Source: Labilithrix sp.
Lineage (GTDB): Bacteria > Myxococcota_A > Polyangia > Polyangiales > Polyangiaceae
Direction: 5' to 3'
DNA: 64,000 nt
NCBI GenBank assembly: GCA_019637225.1
Contig: JAHBWC010000009.1
Location: forward strand, 1-64,000
The notes below the pieces were generated by a model that was given only the letters and a program-made list of their open reading frames with translations, was not told the origin of the DNA and searched no databases. Made by a program: the position numbers and the translations under genes. Below are positions 45,398-53,098 of this stretch, one piece after another. Within the stretch, counting starts at the first letter, position 1. Every line of letters begins with the position of its first letter.

Positions 45398-46150
45398 ATG
45401 AAGGTAGCTGTGGCTGTCGGATGCGGTCTGCTGCTGTTGGCGAGTTGTTCTCGGAAGGAACCGCCTCCCGGCTCGGGAGCACCCGCGGTATCCGCGGCTC
45501 ATCGCGAGACCGCGGCGACGCCGACGCCGGCTACCGCGAAGGCGTTGCCGCCGCCCGAGACAGAGACGATGGCTCCGGACGACGCGGCAAGGGACACTGC
45601 CGACGCAATCCGCGCATTACACCCGCTCGCATGCCGAGCGGCGGCCGCAACCAACGCCTGGGCGACCTGCCACGACGAGGCGAAGGGCTACGATCGCGTC
45701 CTTGCGTGCGCGAAGCAGCAGCGAGACAAGGCACGCGCTGCCGTCGCCCGGCTTCCTGGCGCGCAGCCGAGCTCGGTCTGTGGCCGGACCGTCGCGGCGG
45801 CCTCACGCGAGATGGTGCTCGCGGTCGGGCAGCTGTTCGACCGGCTGGTGCCGTGGCTCGAGAAGAATCGTGCACGAATCACCGTTCCCCTCGCGACGGC
45901 ACCGGTAGCCGAAGTCTGCGCCGAGATCGACTGTCCTGACCTGCCGACCGAGTTCGCCATCGAGAACGCATCCTACGCGCGCGTGAGCGGTATTGAGTGC
46001 ACGAAGACGCTCTTCCGGTGCGGGGTCGCGAGGGACAACATCTGCTGGATCAACAGGGTCGCCTCTCGTCTCGGGGTCGCGTGCGATCCGTCGGAGAACA
46101 AGCCGAGTGACTCCCTGAGCGTGCGGGAGACGGGGCGGCACGTGAACTGA
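45398..46150 (+). CDS. Hypothetical lipoprotein, Cys-containing
   Basis: 250 residues from ATG 45398. A short signal (MKVAVAVGCGLLLLASC) ends in a lipobox LASC, followed by a Pro/Ala/Thr linker. The mature domain is helical with scattered Cys (LHPLACRAAAATNAWATC, GYDRVLACAKQQRD) and a C-terminal part with five more Cys (CAEIDCPDL, CTKTLFRCG, NICWIN), suggesting disulfides. I do not recognise the family. Codon use is less G+C-biased than upstream genes. It precedes the Hxs locus by 436 bases on the same strand; no evidence ties it to that system. Confidence 0.75.
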   Translation: MKVAVAVGCGLLLLASCSRKEPPPGSGAPAVSAAHRETAATPTPATAKALPPPETETMAPDDAARDTADAIRALHPLACRAAAATNAWATCHDEAKGYDRVLACAKQQRDKARAAVARLPGAQPSSVCGRTVAAASREMVLAVGQLFDRLVPWLEKNRARITVPLATAPVAEVCAEIDCPDLPTEFAIENASYARVSGIECTKTLFRCGVARDNICWINRVASRLGVACDPSENKPSDSLSVRETGRHVN

Positions 46151-46503
46151 GGCAGCGGGCAAGCGGCGAGACGACTCCCCACTCTCCGACAATGACCACG
46201 GATGCCAACACGGCGCGCTTACCGAACACTGCGGCGAGCCTACCGAAAGTCGACGCGCGGCCGCCGCCCCCATCGAGACGAGGCGACGGCCTCGTCGAAC
46301 GCCTTCGGCTGCGCTCTACCGAACGAGTCTTGGGTCCACCGCAACACCGACTGGCTCCGCCTTGGCGCGGCAGCGCGCGCGACTGCTGGCGAGCCTCGCA
46401 CGACCGCGCGGATGTCGCTCAAAGTATCCCGATCGCGCTGATCCGGCCTCACCCGCGGGGCGACGACGCCGAGCTTCCGCACCATCCCGACTGATTGCGC
46501 AAA

Positions 46504-46521
46504 GGGGTAACCCCTAGGGGT
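46504..46521. promoter_or_regulatory. Overlapping palindromes upstream of Hxs locus
   Basis: GGGGTAACCCC (46504-46514) overlaps the perfect 12-base palindrome ACCCCTAGGGGT (46510-46521). Together they make a three-phase block of alternating G4 and C4 runs, 65 bases before the first Hxs start. It is the most structured noncoding element near the locus and could be an operator; no regulator gene is adjacent. Confidence 0.4.
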
Positions 46522-46574
46522 GATGGTGCCTGCACGTCACGTCAGCCATCCTAAAAGGCCGAATCCTAGGCCGC

Positions 46575-46580
46575 GGAGGG
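46575..46580 (+). promoter_or_regulatory. Strong ribosome binding site of short Hxs substrate
   Basis: GGAGGG ends six bases before ATG 46587. This is one of the best ribosome sites in the region and supports translation of the short peptide. Confidence 0.75.
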
Positions 46581-46586
46581 CACCCG

Positions 46587-46838
46587 ATGGGTAGAGGACG
46601 GTCCTTTCTCGTGCCGCTCGGAGTGGCACTGCTGTCAGCGATCGGAGCCGCCGCGTCGACGGGCCTCGTCATCAAGGCCGCGCCTGGTGACGTGACACGG
46701 CTGCGCGAGGAGGATGACGACGACAACCGAGCGCAGCTCGTACTTGCTCAGCCCACCCCGGCCGATTCGCTACTCCTTGCGCATCGATCGCACAGCTCAC
46801 ACCGATCGCACCGGTCTCACGTCTCAGGCCATCGATGA
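46587..46838 (+). CDS. hxsA: Short His-Xaa-Ser repeat peptide (HxsA-like substrate)
   Basis: 83 residues from ATG 46587. The N-terminus (RSFLVPLGVALLSAIGAAAS) is hydrophobic and signal-like. An acidic stretch (REEDDDDN, residues 40-47) follows, and the C-terminus is the repeat: five consecutive HxS units starting at H66, H69, H72, H75 and H78, ending GHR. The same plan (hydrophobic leader, acidic patch, LLAHRSHSSHRSH core) is seen in the longer HxsA at 49918-50463, so the two are paralogous. HxsA proteins are the presumed substrates of the HxsB/HxsC radical-SAM pair; the modification is not known to me. It stops directly after the repeat and has no further domain. It is 52 bases upstream of hxsD. 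Confidence 0.85.
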   Translation: MGRGRSFLVPLGVALLSAIGAAASTGLVIKAAPGDVTRLREEDDDDNRAQLVLAQPTPADSLLLAHRSHSSHRSHRSHVSGHR

Positions 46839-46890
46839 CTCCTCTTGGTGCACCTGCTGCCGTCTGTCGCTCGGCTCCGTGGATAAAGCA

Positions 46891-47226
46891 ATGACCGAAG
46901 AAGCTCTGTTCGCATTCGAGGGTGACGCGATCCGGGTCACACTCGACCTCCGGGTCTATCGCCTGACCGCCATCAAGAAGGCCGCCTATCGCGTCGCTGA
47001 CCGCTGCACCGCGATGCTCCAGTCTCCAAGCGAGCACGAGCTTCCGGTGCTCTTCACGTTCAAGGCAGGTGCGTCGAAGGAGTCGGCGATCACTTCCGTC
47101 CGCGCTTTCTACCAGGAGCTCCTCGATCAGGAGCTCCGCGAAGAGGTCGCCGAGGAGACCGGCCCCATGCGGGCGCTCATCCTCGCGCACGCGTTCTCGA
47201 AGACCGACCTGATCCGACGCGAATGA
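46891..47226 (+). CDS. hxsD: His-Xaa-Ser system protein HxsD
   Basis: 111 residues from ATG 46891; the open frame extends upstream into the short substrate gene but that part has no family character. It matches HxsD, a small protein once named for the motif LLNDYxLRE, seen here as ELLDQELREEV near residue 80. The chain starts with beta-strands (DAIRVTLDLRVYRLTAIKKA), then helices (YRVADRCTAMLQ). HxsD is found only in Hxs loci and has been supposed to assist the two maturases; I would guess a substrate-presenting role like the small recognition proteins of other peptide-modifying systems, but that is inference. It overlaps hxsB by four bases (ATGA). Confidence 0.9.
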   Translation: MTEEALFAFEGDAIRVTLDLRVYRLTAIKKAAYRVADRCTAMLQSPSEHELPVLFTFKAGASKESAITSVRAFYQELLDQELREEVAEETGPMRALILAHAFSKTDLIRRE

Positions 47227-48680
47227 CTCTTCAGGCACCGTTCAAGCCGAGGGAGCAGTTCCGTCCTTCACCGATCTACCGGCTCGCGCCGTTCCGCTTC
47301 GGACGGTTCGACGAGCGGCGCTACGTCGCGACGAACGACGTCGGAGAGTACGTCATCCTCGAGCGAGAAGAGCTCGTCGCCCTCTGTCGACGGCGGCTGA
47401 CGCCGACCTCACCGTTGTATCGTGCGCTCAAGGTCCGGCATTTTCTGTTCGACGAGGACTCCGACTGCGCGCTCGACCTCCTCGCGCTGAAGTACCGAAC
47501 CCGTGCAGAACGGGTAGCCGCGTTCACCGGCCTTCACATCTTCGTCGTGACGCTGCGCTGCGACCACTCATGTCACTACTGCCAGGTCTCGCGTCAGACG
47601 GAGGACAGGGCTGCCTTCGACATGACTCCGGCGCACGCAGACCGCGCGCTCGATCTGGTGTTCAGGAGTCCCTCCCCGCAGATCAAGATCGAGTTCCAGG
47701 GCGGCGAGCCACTCCTCAACTTCGCCCTGATCCGGCATATCGTCCACCGGGCTGAGGCGATCAACGCTCACCACAGGAAGGACCTCCGGTTCGTGATCGC
47801 GACGAACCTGTCGCGCCTGACGGACGAGATGTTGAAGTTCTGCAAGGACCACGACATCTACTTCTCGACGTCGCTCGACGGGCCCGAGGAACTTCACAAC
47901 ACGCACCGCCCGCTCCGCGGAGGTAACAGCTACGCCGCAACGCTCGAGGGCATCCGGCGCGTGCGCGAGCAACTTGGACCGCATCACGTGAGCGCGTTGA
48001 TGACGACAACGCCTCGGAGCCTCGGACAGATCGAGGCGATCCTCGAGGAGTACGTGAGGCACGGCTTCCACAGCGCGTTTCTCCGTAGCCTGAGTCCTTA
48101 CGGGTTCGCCGTCCGTACGAGCCTCGTGCGCAAGTACGACGTCGCCGACTGGCTCGACTTCTACCGGCGCGGGCTCGCTTACATTCTCGACCTCAATCGT
48201 CGCGGCTACCCCTTCCGCGAGGAGTACACGGCGATCGTCCTCCAGAAGATGTTCTCGCCGCAGGGCGCGTCGTACGTCGACCTCCAGTCCCCTGCCGGCA
48301 TCGGCATCGCGGCGATCATCTACAACTACGATGGCGGCGTGTATGCGTCCGACGAAGGCCGGATGCTCGCCGAGATGGGCGACTTCGCATTCAGGCTGGG
48401 CCATCTCGACACTGACTCGTACGAGACGATGATGACCAGCGACGCACTGCTCGGGCCGCTCGAGGACTCCTTGCTCGAGAGTAGCCCCATGTGCAGTGAC
48501 TGCCCGTACTTGCCATTCTGCGGCGCAGATCCCGTCTTTCATCGCGCAACGCAGGGCGATGCGGTCGGGCACAAGGCGTTCAGCGCGTTCTGCAAGAAGC
48601 AGACGGGCGTAGTTCATCACATCCTCGCCCTCCTGGAAGACAATCCAGAAGCGAGAAGTATCCTGATGAGCTGGGTATAG
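47223..48680 (+). CDS. hxsB: Radical-SAM maturase HxsB
   Basis: 485 residues from ATG 47223, overlapping hxsD. The radical-SAM CxxxCxxC motif is C113, C117 and C120 in the phrase LRCDHSCHYCQVS. The glycine-rich SAM-binding strand follows as KIEFQGGEPLLNFALI, and the barrel continues with FVIATNLSRLTDEM and YFSTSLDGPEELHNTHRP. The C-terminus carries a second Cys group (MCSDCPYLPFCGADP and, 25 residues on, AFCKK) like a SPASM or twitch auxiliary iron-sulfur domain. The N-terminal 100 residues (RLAPFRFGRFDERRYVATND) are typical of HxsB and may bind the peptide. It is one of a pair with HxsC. Soluble cytoplasmic enzyme. Family confidence is high, chemistry unknown. Confidence 0.95.
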   Translation: MTLQAPFKPREQFRPSPIYRLAPFRFGRFDERRYVATNDVGEYVILEREELVALCRRRLTPTSPLYRALKVRHFLFDEDSDCALDLLALKYRTRAERVAAFTGLHIFVVTLRCDHSCHYCQVSRQTEDRAAFDMTPAHADRALDLVFRSPSPQIKIEFQGGEPLLNFALIRHIVHRAEAINAHHRKDLRFVIATNLSRLTDEMLKFCKDHDIYFSTSLDGPEELHNTHRPLRGGNSYAATLEGIRRVREQLGPHHVSALMTTTPRSLGQIEAILEEYVRHGFHSAFLRSLSPYGFAVRTSLVRKYDVADWLDFYRRGLAYILDLNRRGYPFREEYTAIVLQKMFSPQGASYVDLQSPAGIGIAAIIYNYDGGVYASDEGRMLAEMGDFAFRLGHLDTDSYETMMTSDALLGPLEDSLLESSPMCSDCPYLPFCGADPVFHRATQGDAVGHKAFSAFCKKQTGVVHHILALLEDNPEARSILMSWV

Positions 48681-48682
48681 CG

Positions 48683-49918
48683 ATGCTCCTCAAGCTTCAT
48701 GGGCGGCACCTGCGACCTGTTGCGGAGGCATCGCCGGAGCCCTTCATCGGACGCATCTCTGAGCGCCCGGACCTGCCAGAGCCTGCGCGCGCTCGTGAGA
48801 TCCTTCTTCTCCGACGACGGCCAGAGTCATTGCCTCTTGGCTTCCGCGCGTACCTCCTTCACGAGCCTCCGCTCGAGTGTGCTCGGCGGGACGTCTACGT
48901 GCTCGGCGAGGAGATGCGTTACCTCGAGCACGGAGACGTTGTCCGGATCGATCCGCAACGGTCGCACGTGAATGCGCTGTATCGACGCTCCTCCCCTTCC
49001 AATTCTCTGCTCGTTACGGAGCGTTGCGACAACTACTGCCTCATGTGCTCGCAGCCTCCGAGGGCGGATGACGACAGGTGGATCGTCGATGAGCTGCGGC
49101 AGGTCATTCCGCTCCTATCCCCCGAAACGGCGGAGATCGGTATCACCGGCGGTGAACCTGCCCTTCTCGGTCAGCAGCTCGTCGAGCTCGTTGAGCTCCT
49201 GAAGCGGCATGTCCCCCGTACGACCGTCCACATTCTCTCGAACGGTAGGCGGTTTGCGTCACCCGACCTCGCGCGTGACATCGGGCGTGTAAGGCACGGC
49301 GACTTGATGATCGGCATTCCTCTCTACTCCGATGTCCCGGAGGATCACGATTACGTCGTTCAAGCCCGCGGGGCTTTCTCCGAGACGGTGCGTGGGGTCT
49401 TGAACCTAAAACGATACGGCATCCGTGTGGAAATCCGGGTCGTCCTCCACGCTCAAACGTACGCACGCCTGCCGGAGCTTGCGCGGTTCCTCACCCGCAA
49501 CCTTCTGTTCGTCGACCACGTTGCGCTCATGGGCCTTGAGCTCATGGGCTTTGCGAAGACGAACCTCGAAGAGCTCTGGGTCGACCCTCTGGACTACCAG
49601 CAGCAGCTCGCGGAGGCAGTCGCGATCCTCTCCCACGCCGGGATGGTGGTCTCGATCTACAACCACCAGCTCTGTGTGCTCCGGCCCGAGCTCCACGGGT
49701 TCGCACGGAAGAGCATCTCCGACTGGAAGAACACCTACTTCGAGGAATGCACGGGTTGCGCGAAGCGGTCAGCATGCGGCGGCTTCTTCGCATCGTCCAC
49801 GCTCCGTCGCAGCCGCGGCATCGCCCCCGTAGGCGAGGGCGACCGTCAAACCGATGGCATGCCGCGAGCGGCGACTGAGGTAGCGCCGGACCCGCCTGCC
49901 GTCAGCGGAGGTGCGTGA
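48683..49918 (+). CDS. hxsC: Radical-SAM maturase HxsC
   Basis: 411 residues from ATG 48683, two bases after the hxsB stop. The cluster-binding motif is C115, C119 and C122 (TERCDNYCLMCSQPP), with a SAM motif EIGITGGEPALLGQQL and barrel strands (TTVHILSNGRRFASPDLA, GDLMIGIPLYSDVPEDHDY). Near the C-terminus is an additional Cys set (EECTGCAKRSACGGFF), as expected of the family. HxsC is always paired with HxsB; both are thought to modify the HxS repeats of HxsA. G+C and codon use are lower than in flanking high-G+C genes. The stop overlaps the start of the long hxsA by one base (TGATG), so substrate and enzyme are translated together. Confidence 0.95.
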   Translation: MLLKLHGRHLRPVAEASPEPFIGRISERPDLPEPARAREILLLRRRPESLPLGFRAYLLHEPPLECARRDVYVLGEEMRYLEHGDVVRIDPQRSHVNALYRRSSPSNSLLVTERCDNYCLMCSQPPRADDDRWIVDELRQVIPLLSPETAEIGITGGEPALLGQQLVELVELLKRHVPRTTVHILSNGRRFASPDLARDIGRVRHGDLMIGIPLYSDVPEDHDYVVQARGAFSETVRGVLNLKRYGIRVEIRVVLHAQTYARLPELARFLTRNLLFVDHVALMGLELMGFAKTNLEELWVDPLDYQQQLAEAVAILSHAGMVVSIYNHQLCVLRPELHGFARKSISDWKNTYFEECTGCAKRSACGGFFASSTLRRSRGIAPVGEGDRQTDGMPRAATEVAPDPPAVSGGA

Positions 49919-50463
49919 TGGCGTCGCGCCGGTTTCTCCTTCCGATGGGTGCTGCCCTTCTCGCGGCGCTCTCGAGTGCGGCAGGGTCAGGCCTCCTCAT
50001 CAGGGACGCCGCCGCGCAGGTGGCGAGAAAGCCAGATGAAGACGACGAGAGCGAGCAGCCTCTCATCCTCGCGGCATCGAACGGCCCGATGGGCGATCTG
50101 CTCGCGCATCGGTCTCACAGCTCCCACCGATCGCACAGCTCCCATTCTTCGCACAGGAGCCACGTCTCTGGCAGCGGCGGCGGCTGGAGTGGTGGCGGCG
50201 GCGGCGGACACTACTCCGGCTATTCGCCGCCAGCGCCCGAGCCACCACCTCCTCCGCCCAAGCCGGCCCAGGTCTCGTTCGTAGCGTTCCCGGGTGGCCG
50301 GATCTCCGTCGACGGCGTCGTCATGGGCACGGACGCCACGGCCACCCTCACCCTCAAGGCCGGCGCACACGTAATCAAGGTGGAGAATCGCTTCTTGGGT
50401 GATCGCTCGACGACGGTGACGCTCGACGAGGGCCAAACGGGAGTGATCACGATCGACTGGTGA
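49918..50463 (+). CDS. hxsA: Long His-Xaa-Ser repeat protein HxsA with PEGA-like domain
   Basis: 181 residues from ATG 49918; a GTG codon one position earlier is possible. Residues 5-28 are a signal-like hydrophobic segment (RFLLPMGAALLAALSSAAGS) with an AAAQ cleavage-like site. An acidic patch (DEDDESE) follows. Seven contiguous HxS units start at H64, H67, H70, H73, H76, H79 and H82, and an isolated HYS lies at residue 98 in a Gly-rich stretch. A Pro run (residues 105-115) leads to a compact C-terminal domain of about 65 residues (VSFVAFPGGRISVDGVVMG, LKAGAHVIKVEN) that looks like a PEGA domain, a beta module often on envelope proteins. This suggests that the modified repeat is displayed outside the cytoplasm on an anchored carrier. 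Confidence 0.92.
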   Translation: MASRRFLLPMGAALLAALSSAAGSGLLIRDAAAQVARKPDEDDESEQPLILAASNGPMGDLLAHRSHSSHRSHSSHSSHRSHVSGSGGGWSGGGGGGHYSGYSPPAPEPPPPPPKPAQVSFVAFPGGRISVDGVVMGTDATATLTLKAGAHVIKVENRFLGDRSTTVTLDEGQTGVITIDW

Positions 50464-50514
50464 CGATGAAAGCGGCCCAACCACGCGCACTGCCGCGGGG
50501 GCACCGACTAGACC

Positions 50515-52830
50515 ATGAGTATTGCCAATTCGACAGTCACCGCTTGTCCCAACTGCGCGGGGCATCTCCTCGGCAACGAGGCGGATTGTCCGTTCTGCCG
50601 CGCGCCTGTCCCCGCGGTGGCGTCATCGAAGGCCCCGGTCGAGCGAACGGTCCATGAGGCAGCGGCCGCGTGGGCGCGTGGGGTCTTCGGAGCACCGAGA
50701 CGCTTCGATGACCTGATCGTGAGGATCGAAGTTCGAGACGAGGTGCTCGAGCGCGTCGTCACCGAAATCGTCCGGCGCGTCGTTCGGGAAGAGCGCCTTC
50801 CCTCGAACCGGCGACAAGGCTCGCAGCCGAGGGTCGACCCAGCCCTCGTCGATCCGTTCGCCGTCTCTCCGGCGAAGCTACGTGCGGACAGCGAGTACGT
50901 AACGCCTTGCGGATACTGCCGGGGAGCCGGCGTCTGCTCCTGCAACTACTGCGGAGGAAGCGGCCGGGCACGCTGCAGCAACTGCAGCGGCAGCGGGAAA
51001 GAGGTCAAGCACTACAAGAAGAGCAGCCGCCTCATCAACTGCAAGGTCTGTCGCGCGAGCGGCACCGTCGTGTGCGGTGGCTGTGGCGGCGACGGGAATG
51101 TCACGTGCACGGTCTGCTCAGGGAGCGGATATCAGCTCGCGTGGCTCACGTACGACCAGCACTCGCGCTGGGTCGTCCACATCGAACCTCAGAGCCCGGT
51201 CGTTGCTGCTCATCCACAGCTGACGGAACCCCGGTTCCTGAGCAACCACGAGCTCGACGCGTTCAGCATCATCGGGATCGAACATGCGGATGGTCCGGTG
51301 ATGCTCACGGGCTATCGAGACGGCACCGGGCTGCTTCTCGGCTCCATCACTGCATCCCTCGATTCGCGACTCGAGCGTGTGAATCGGCAGCAGCACGTCA
51401 AGCTCGCGGTCGTCCGGCGAGACGCGACGTACTCGATGTGCGGCACCGAGGGTACCCTCGTACTCTCCGGCAAGCAGCTTCTCGGATCGCACACCCCTCA
51501 GGCGCTGCGCGCCATTCGCACGCGCCTGTACGTCTGGGCCACTTCCGTCGCTGCATTCACAGTAACGACGGGGATAATCCTGGGCGCATTCCGGGGCTCG
51601 AGCGCCTACTTCGCGACGATCAATCCGACGCTCACATCGCTTTGGCTGTTCGCGGTAGTACTCGCCATCCCCGTACTCGGCGCGGCTCTGCGGTCCCTGC
51701 AGAAGCGTCGCGGTCTACGTCCTCTGCGCCCTCCCGAGAAGATGTTGGCAAGCGCTGCGGGAGTTGGCCTTGTCAGCTTCCTCGCGTACGGGCTCATATC
51801 GCAGCCGCGCGTCAGCGAAGTCGCCAGCGCGCTCGCGCGCCCAGATGTCGACCGCGCACGGGTCGTCGTCGACGGTCTCAAAGAGACGAAGGGCGACACG
51901 GCCGAGGTACGTGAAGCCGAGGACGCCACGCTCCTCGCCGAGGCCATGCGGCTCGAGGGCGACGCCAAGCTGAGGGTCCTCGATGCGGTCGCAGCCCGGG
52001 ACGGGACGCGCGCAAGGGAAGCTGCCACGTTGGCGAGATTGGAGCGGGTCGCGGTGATCCGCCTGCACCTCGACGAGAGAGACCCCGACCGAGCGATCGC
52101 GGCGATCGAGCGGTGGTTCTCGGACAGCTGGAAGAGCGACCAGGAGATCGCAGAAGCGCGCGCACGTGCGCACGACCTCGCGGGGACCGGCTGCGCAGAC
52201 AGCCCGTGCCGGCTCCTCGCGGCAAACAGCGCAGTGACGGCAGTGTCGACTCCTGGGCGCATGCAGCGAGCGTCGGAGGTCAGGACGCAGCTCCTCACGG
52301 AACTCAGCGCGCGCGAGATCACTGCTGAGCCACAACTCACCCGCCTCCAGCGCATGCGCTCGCTCTCGGTGATGGCGAAGAAGAGCATCGCGGCAGCGTC
52401 GGCCGACGCTGAGCTCGCGACCGCGGCGAAGAGCACCGCGGACTGGGCCGCGGCCGAACGCGCGCGTGTGCCCCTGCTCGGCGCGAGCCAGGCCGTCGTC
52501 GAGGAGCTACTCGAAGCACCGGCAAGAGCGAGCGGGAAGACGACGTACATGACGGTGGATGGCACGCAGGTGTACCTCGTCCTCGACGCAACGAAGACGT
52601 GCCGCGGCCTCTACCTCGTGGGCGCTTCCGCCACGGCGAGAGCGATACGCGGCGAGACCTGGTCGAGCGATCGATTCCTCTCGCAGGCTGTGGGGAGAGC
52701 CGCGACGGTCAAGAAGCCGAGCCCCGGAACGAGCTCGACCTCGCGCTGGTTCGAGGTGTTCGCGCCGGTGGTGGCGCGGTGGAGGAGCGGCGAGCTGGTC
52801 GAGCTCCGCATCGGCGACGCTGCGCCTTGA
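50515..52830 (+). CDS. DnaJ-type zinc-finger membrane protein downstream of Hxs locus
   Basis: 771 residues from ATG 50515, 51 bases after hxsA. An N-terminal zinc ribbon has C11/C14 and C25/C28 (CPNC, CPFC). Residues about 135-205 contain repeated CxxCxGxG units like the DnaJ Cys-rich domain: CGYCRGAG, CNYCGGSG, CSNCSGSG, CKVCRASG, CGGCGGDG and CTVCSGSG. Three hydrophobic helices follow at about 340-430 (WATSVAAFTVTTGIILGAF, SLWLFAVVLAIPVLGAAL, MLASAAGVGLVSFLAYGLI). The rest is a helical, Ala/Glu/Arg-rich region and a small C-terminal domain. No J-domain. The proximity and strand suggest co-transcription with hxs and a role as membrane chaperone or redox/zinc helper, but DnaJ-like finger proteins of this kind also occur elsewhere, so the link is inference. 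Confidence 0.85.
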   Translation: MSIANSTVTACPNCAGHLLGNEADCPFCRAPVPAVASSKAPVERTVHEAAAAWARGVFGAPRRFDDLIVRIEVRDEVLERVVTEIVRRVVREERLPSNRRQGSQPRVDPALVDPFAVSPAKLRADSEYVTPCGYCRGAGVCSCNYCGGSGRARCSNCSGSGKEVKHYKKSSRLINCKVCRASGTVVCGGCGGDGNVTCTVCSGSGYQLAWLTYDQHSRWVVHIEPQSPVVAAHPQLTEPRFLSNHELDAFSIIGIEHADGPVMLTGYRDGTGLLLGSITASLDSRLERVNRQQHVKLAVVRRDATYSMCGTEGTLVLSGKQLLGSHTPQALRAIRTRLYVWATSVAAFTVTTGIILGAFRGSSAYFATINPTLTSLWLFAVVLAIPVLGAALRSLQKRRGLRPLRPPEKMLASAAGVGLVSFLAYGLISQPRVSEVASALARPDVDRARVVVDGLKETKGDTAEVREAEDATLLAEAMRLEGDAKLRVLDAVAARDGTRAREAATLARLERVAVIRLHLDERDPDRAIAAIERWFSDSWKSDQEIAEARARAHDLAGTGCADSPCRLLAANSAVTAVSTPGRMQRASEVRTQLLTELSAREITAEPQLTRLQRMRSLSVMAKKSIAAASADAELATAAKSTADWAAAERARVPLLGASQAVVEELLEAPARASGKTTYMTVDGTQVYLVLDATKTCRGLYLVGASATARAIRGETWSSDRFLSQAVGRAATVKKPSPGTSSTSRWFEVFAPVVARWRSGELVELRIGDAAP

Positions 52831-52864
52831 CCTGGGACGGCCTCCGAGTGAGCCACTGAACTCG

Positions 52865-53098
52865 ATGCAGGCCCCAACGAACAGCCGATCGATCCATAGT
52901 GATTCACAGCGCCGTCGAGTGACGAGACGTCGCCCGCGTCACCGTTCTCCTCGCCTGCCCGAGACGCTCGAACTCGGCGATGGCCTCAGCCTCGCGCTGC
53001 CGTCGATCGACGATCTCATCACGACGAAGCGATGGGGTTCTCGACCCAAGGACATGATCGACATCCAGTGGCTGGAGACGGCACGGAGGGCGCGATGA
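52865..53098 (+). pseudogene. Remnant of nucleotidyltransferase-like gene (C-terminal part)
   Basis: 77 residues remain from ATG 52865. The last 45 residues (LALPSIDDLITTKRWGSRPK followed by DMIDIQWLE) match the C-terminal pattern of AbiEii/DUF1814-type nucleotidyltransferases and related proteins, in which a Lys helix and a D-x-x-D/E closing segment follow the catalytic part. The upstream 30 residues are Arg-rich and look like noise. The catalytic GSxxxD half is missing, so this is probably a truncated remnant, although a small independent protein cannot be excluded. It overlaps the next gene by four bases (ATGA). Confidence 0.55.

Larger units (their letters stand above)
46151..46586. other. 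Upstream region of Hxs locus, 436 bases
   Basis: This gap contains several overlapping short frames (for example 46192-46494 on plus and 46240-46485 on minus) that I cannot support as genes. Its last 90 bases hold palindromes (46504-46521) and the ribosome site of the first Hxs gene, so the Hxs promoter is probably here. Fragments could be remains of older genes. Confidence 0.55.

Noticed and set aside
45061..45482. Minus-strand frames before the 250-residue lipoprotein gene
   Set aside because: They overlap the lipoprotein start region, lack any domain, and have no supporting ribosome site.
46192..46494. Short overlapping frames upstream of the Hxs locus (plus 46192-46494, plus 46202-46441, minus 46240-46485)
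   Set aside because: No ribosome site, no recognisable product, and mutually exclusive frames; at best relics.
46780..46835. Short tandem DNA repeats that might look like a CRISPR array
   Set aside because: They are codons for the His-Xaa-Ser repeat (nine bases per three residues), without spacers; the same happens at 50104-50165.
46714..46890. Longer HxsD start within the short substrate gene
   Set aside because: The added 59 residues overlap the HxS coding region in another frame and have no HxsD character; ATG 46891 gives the usual family length.
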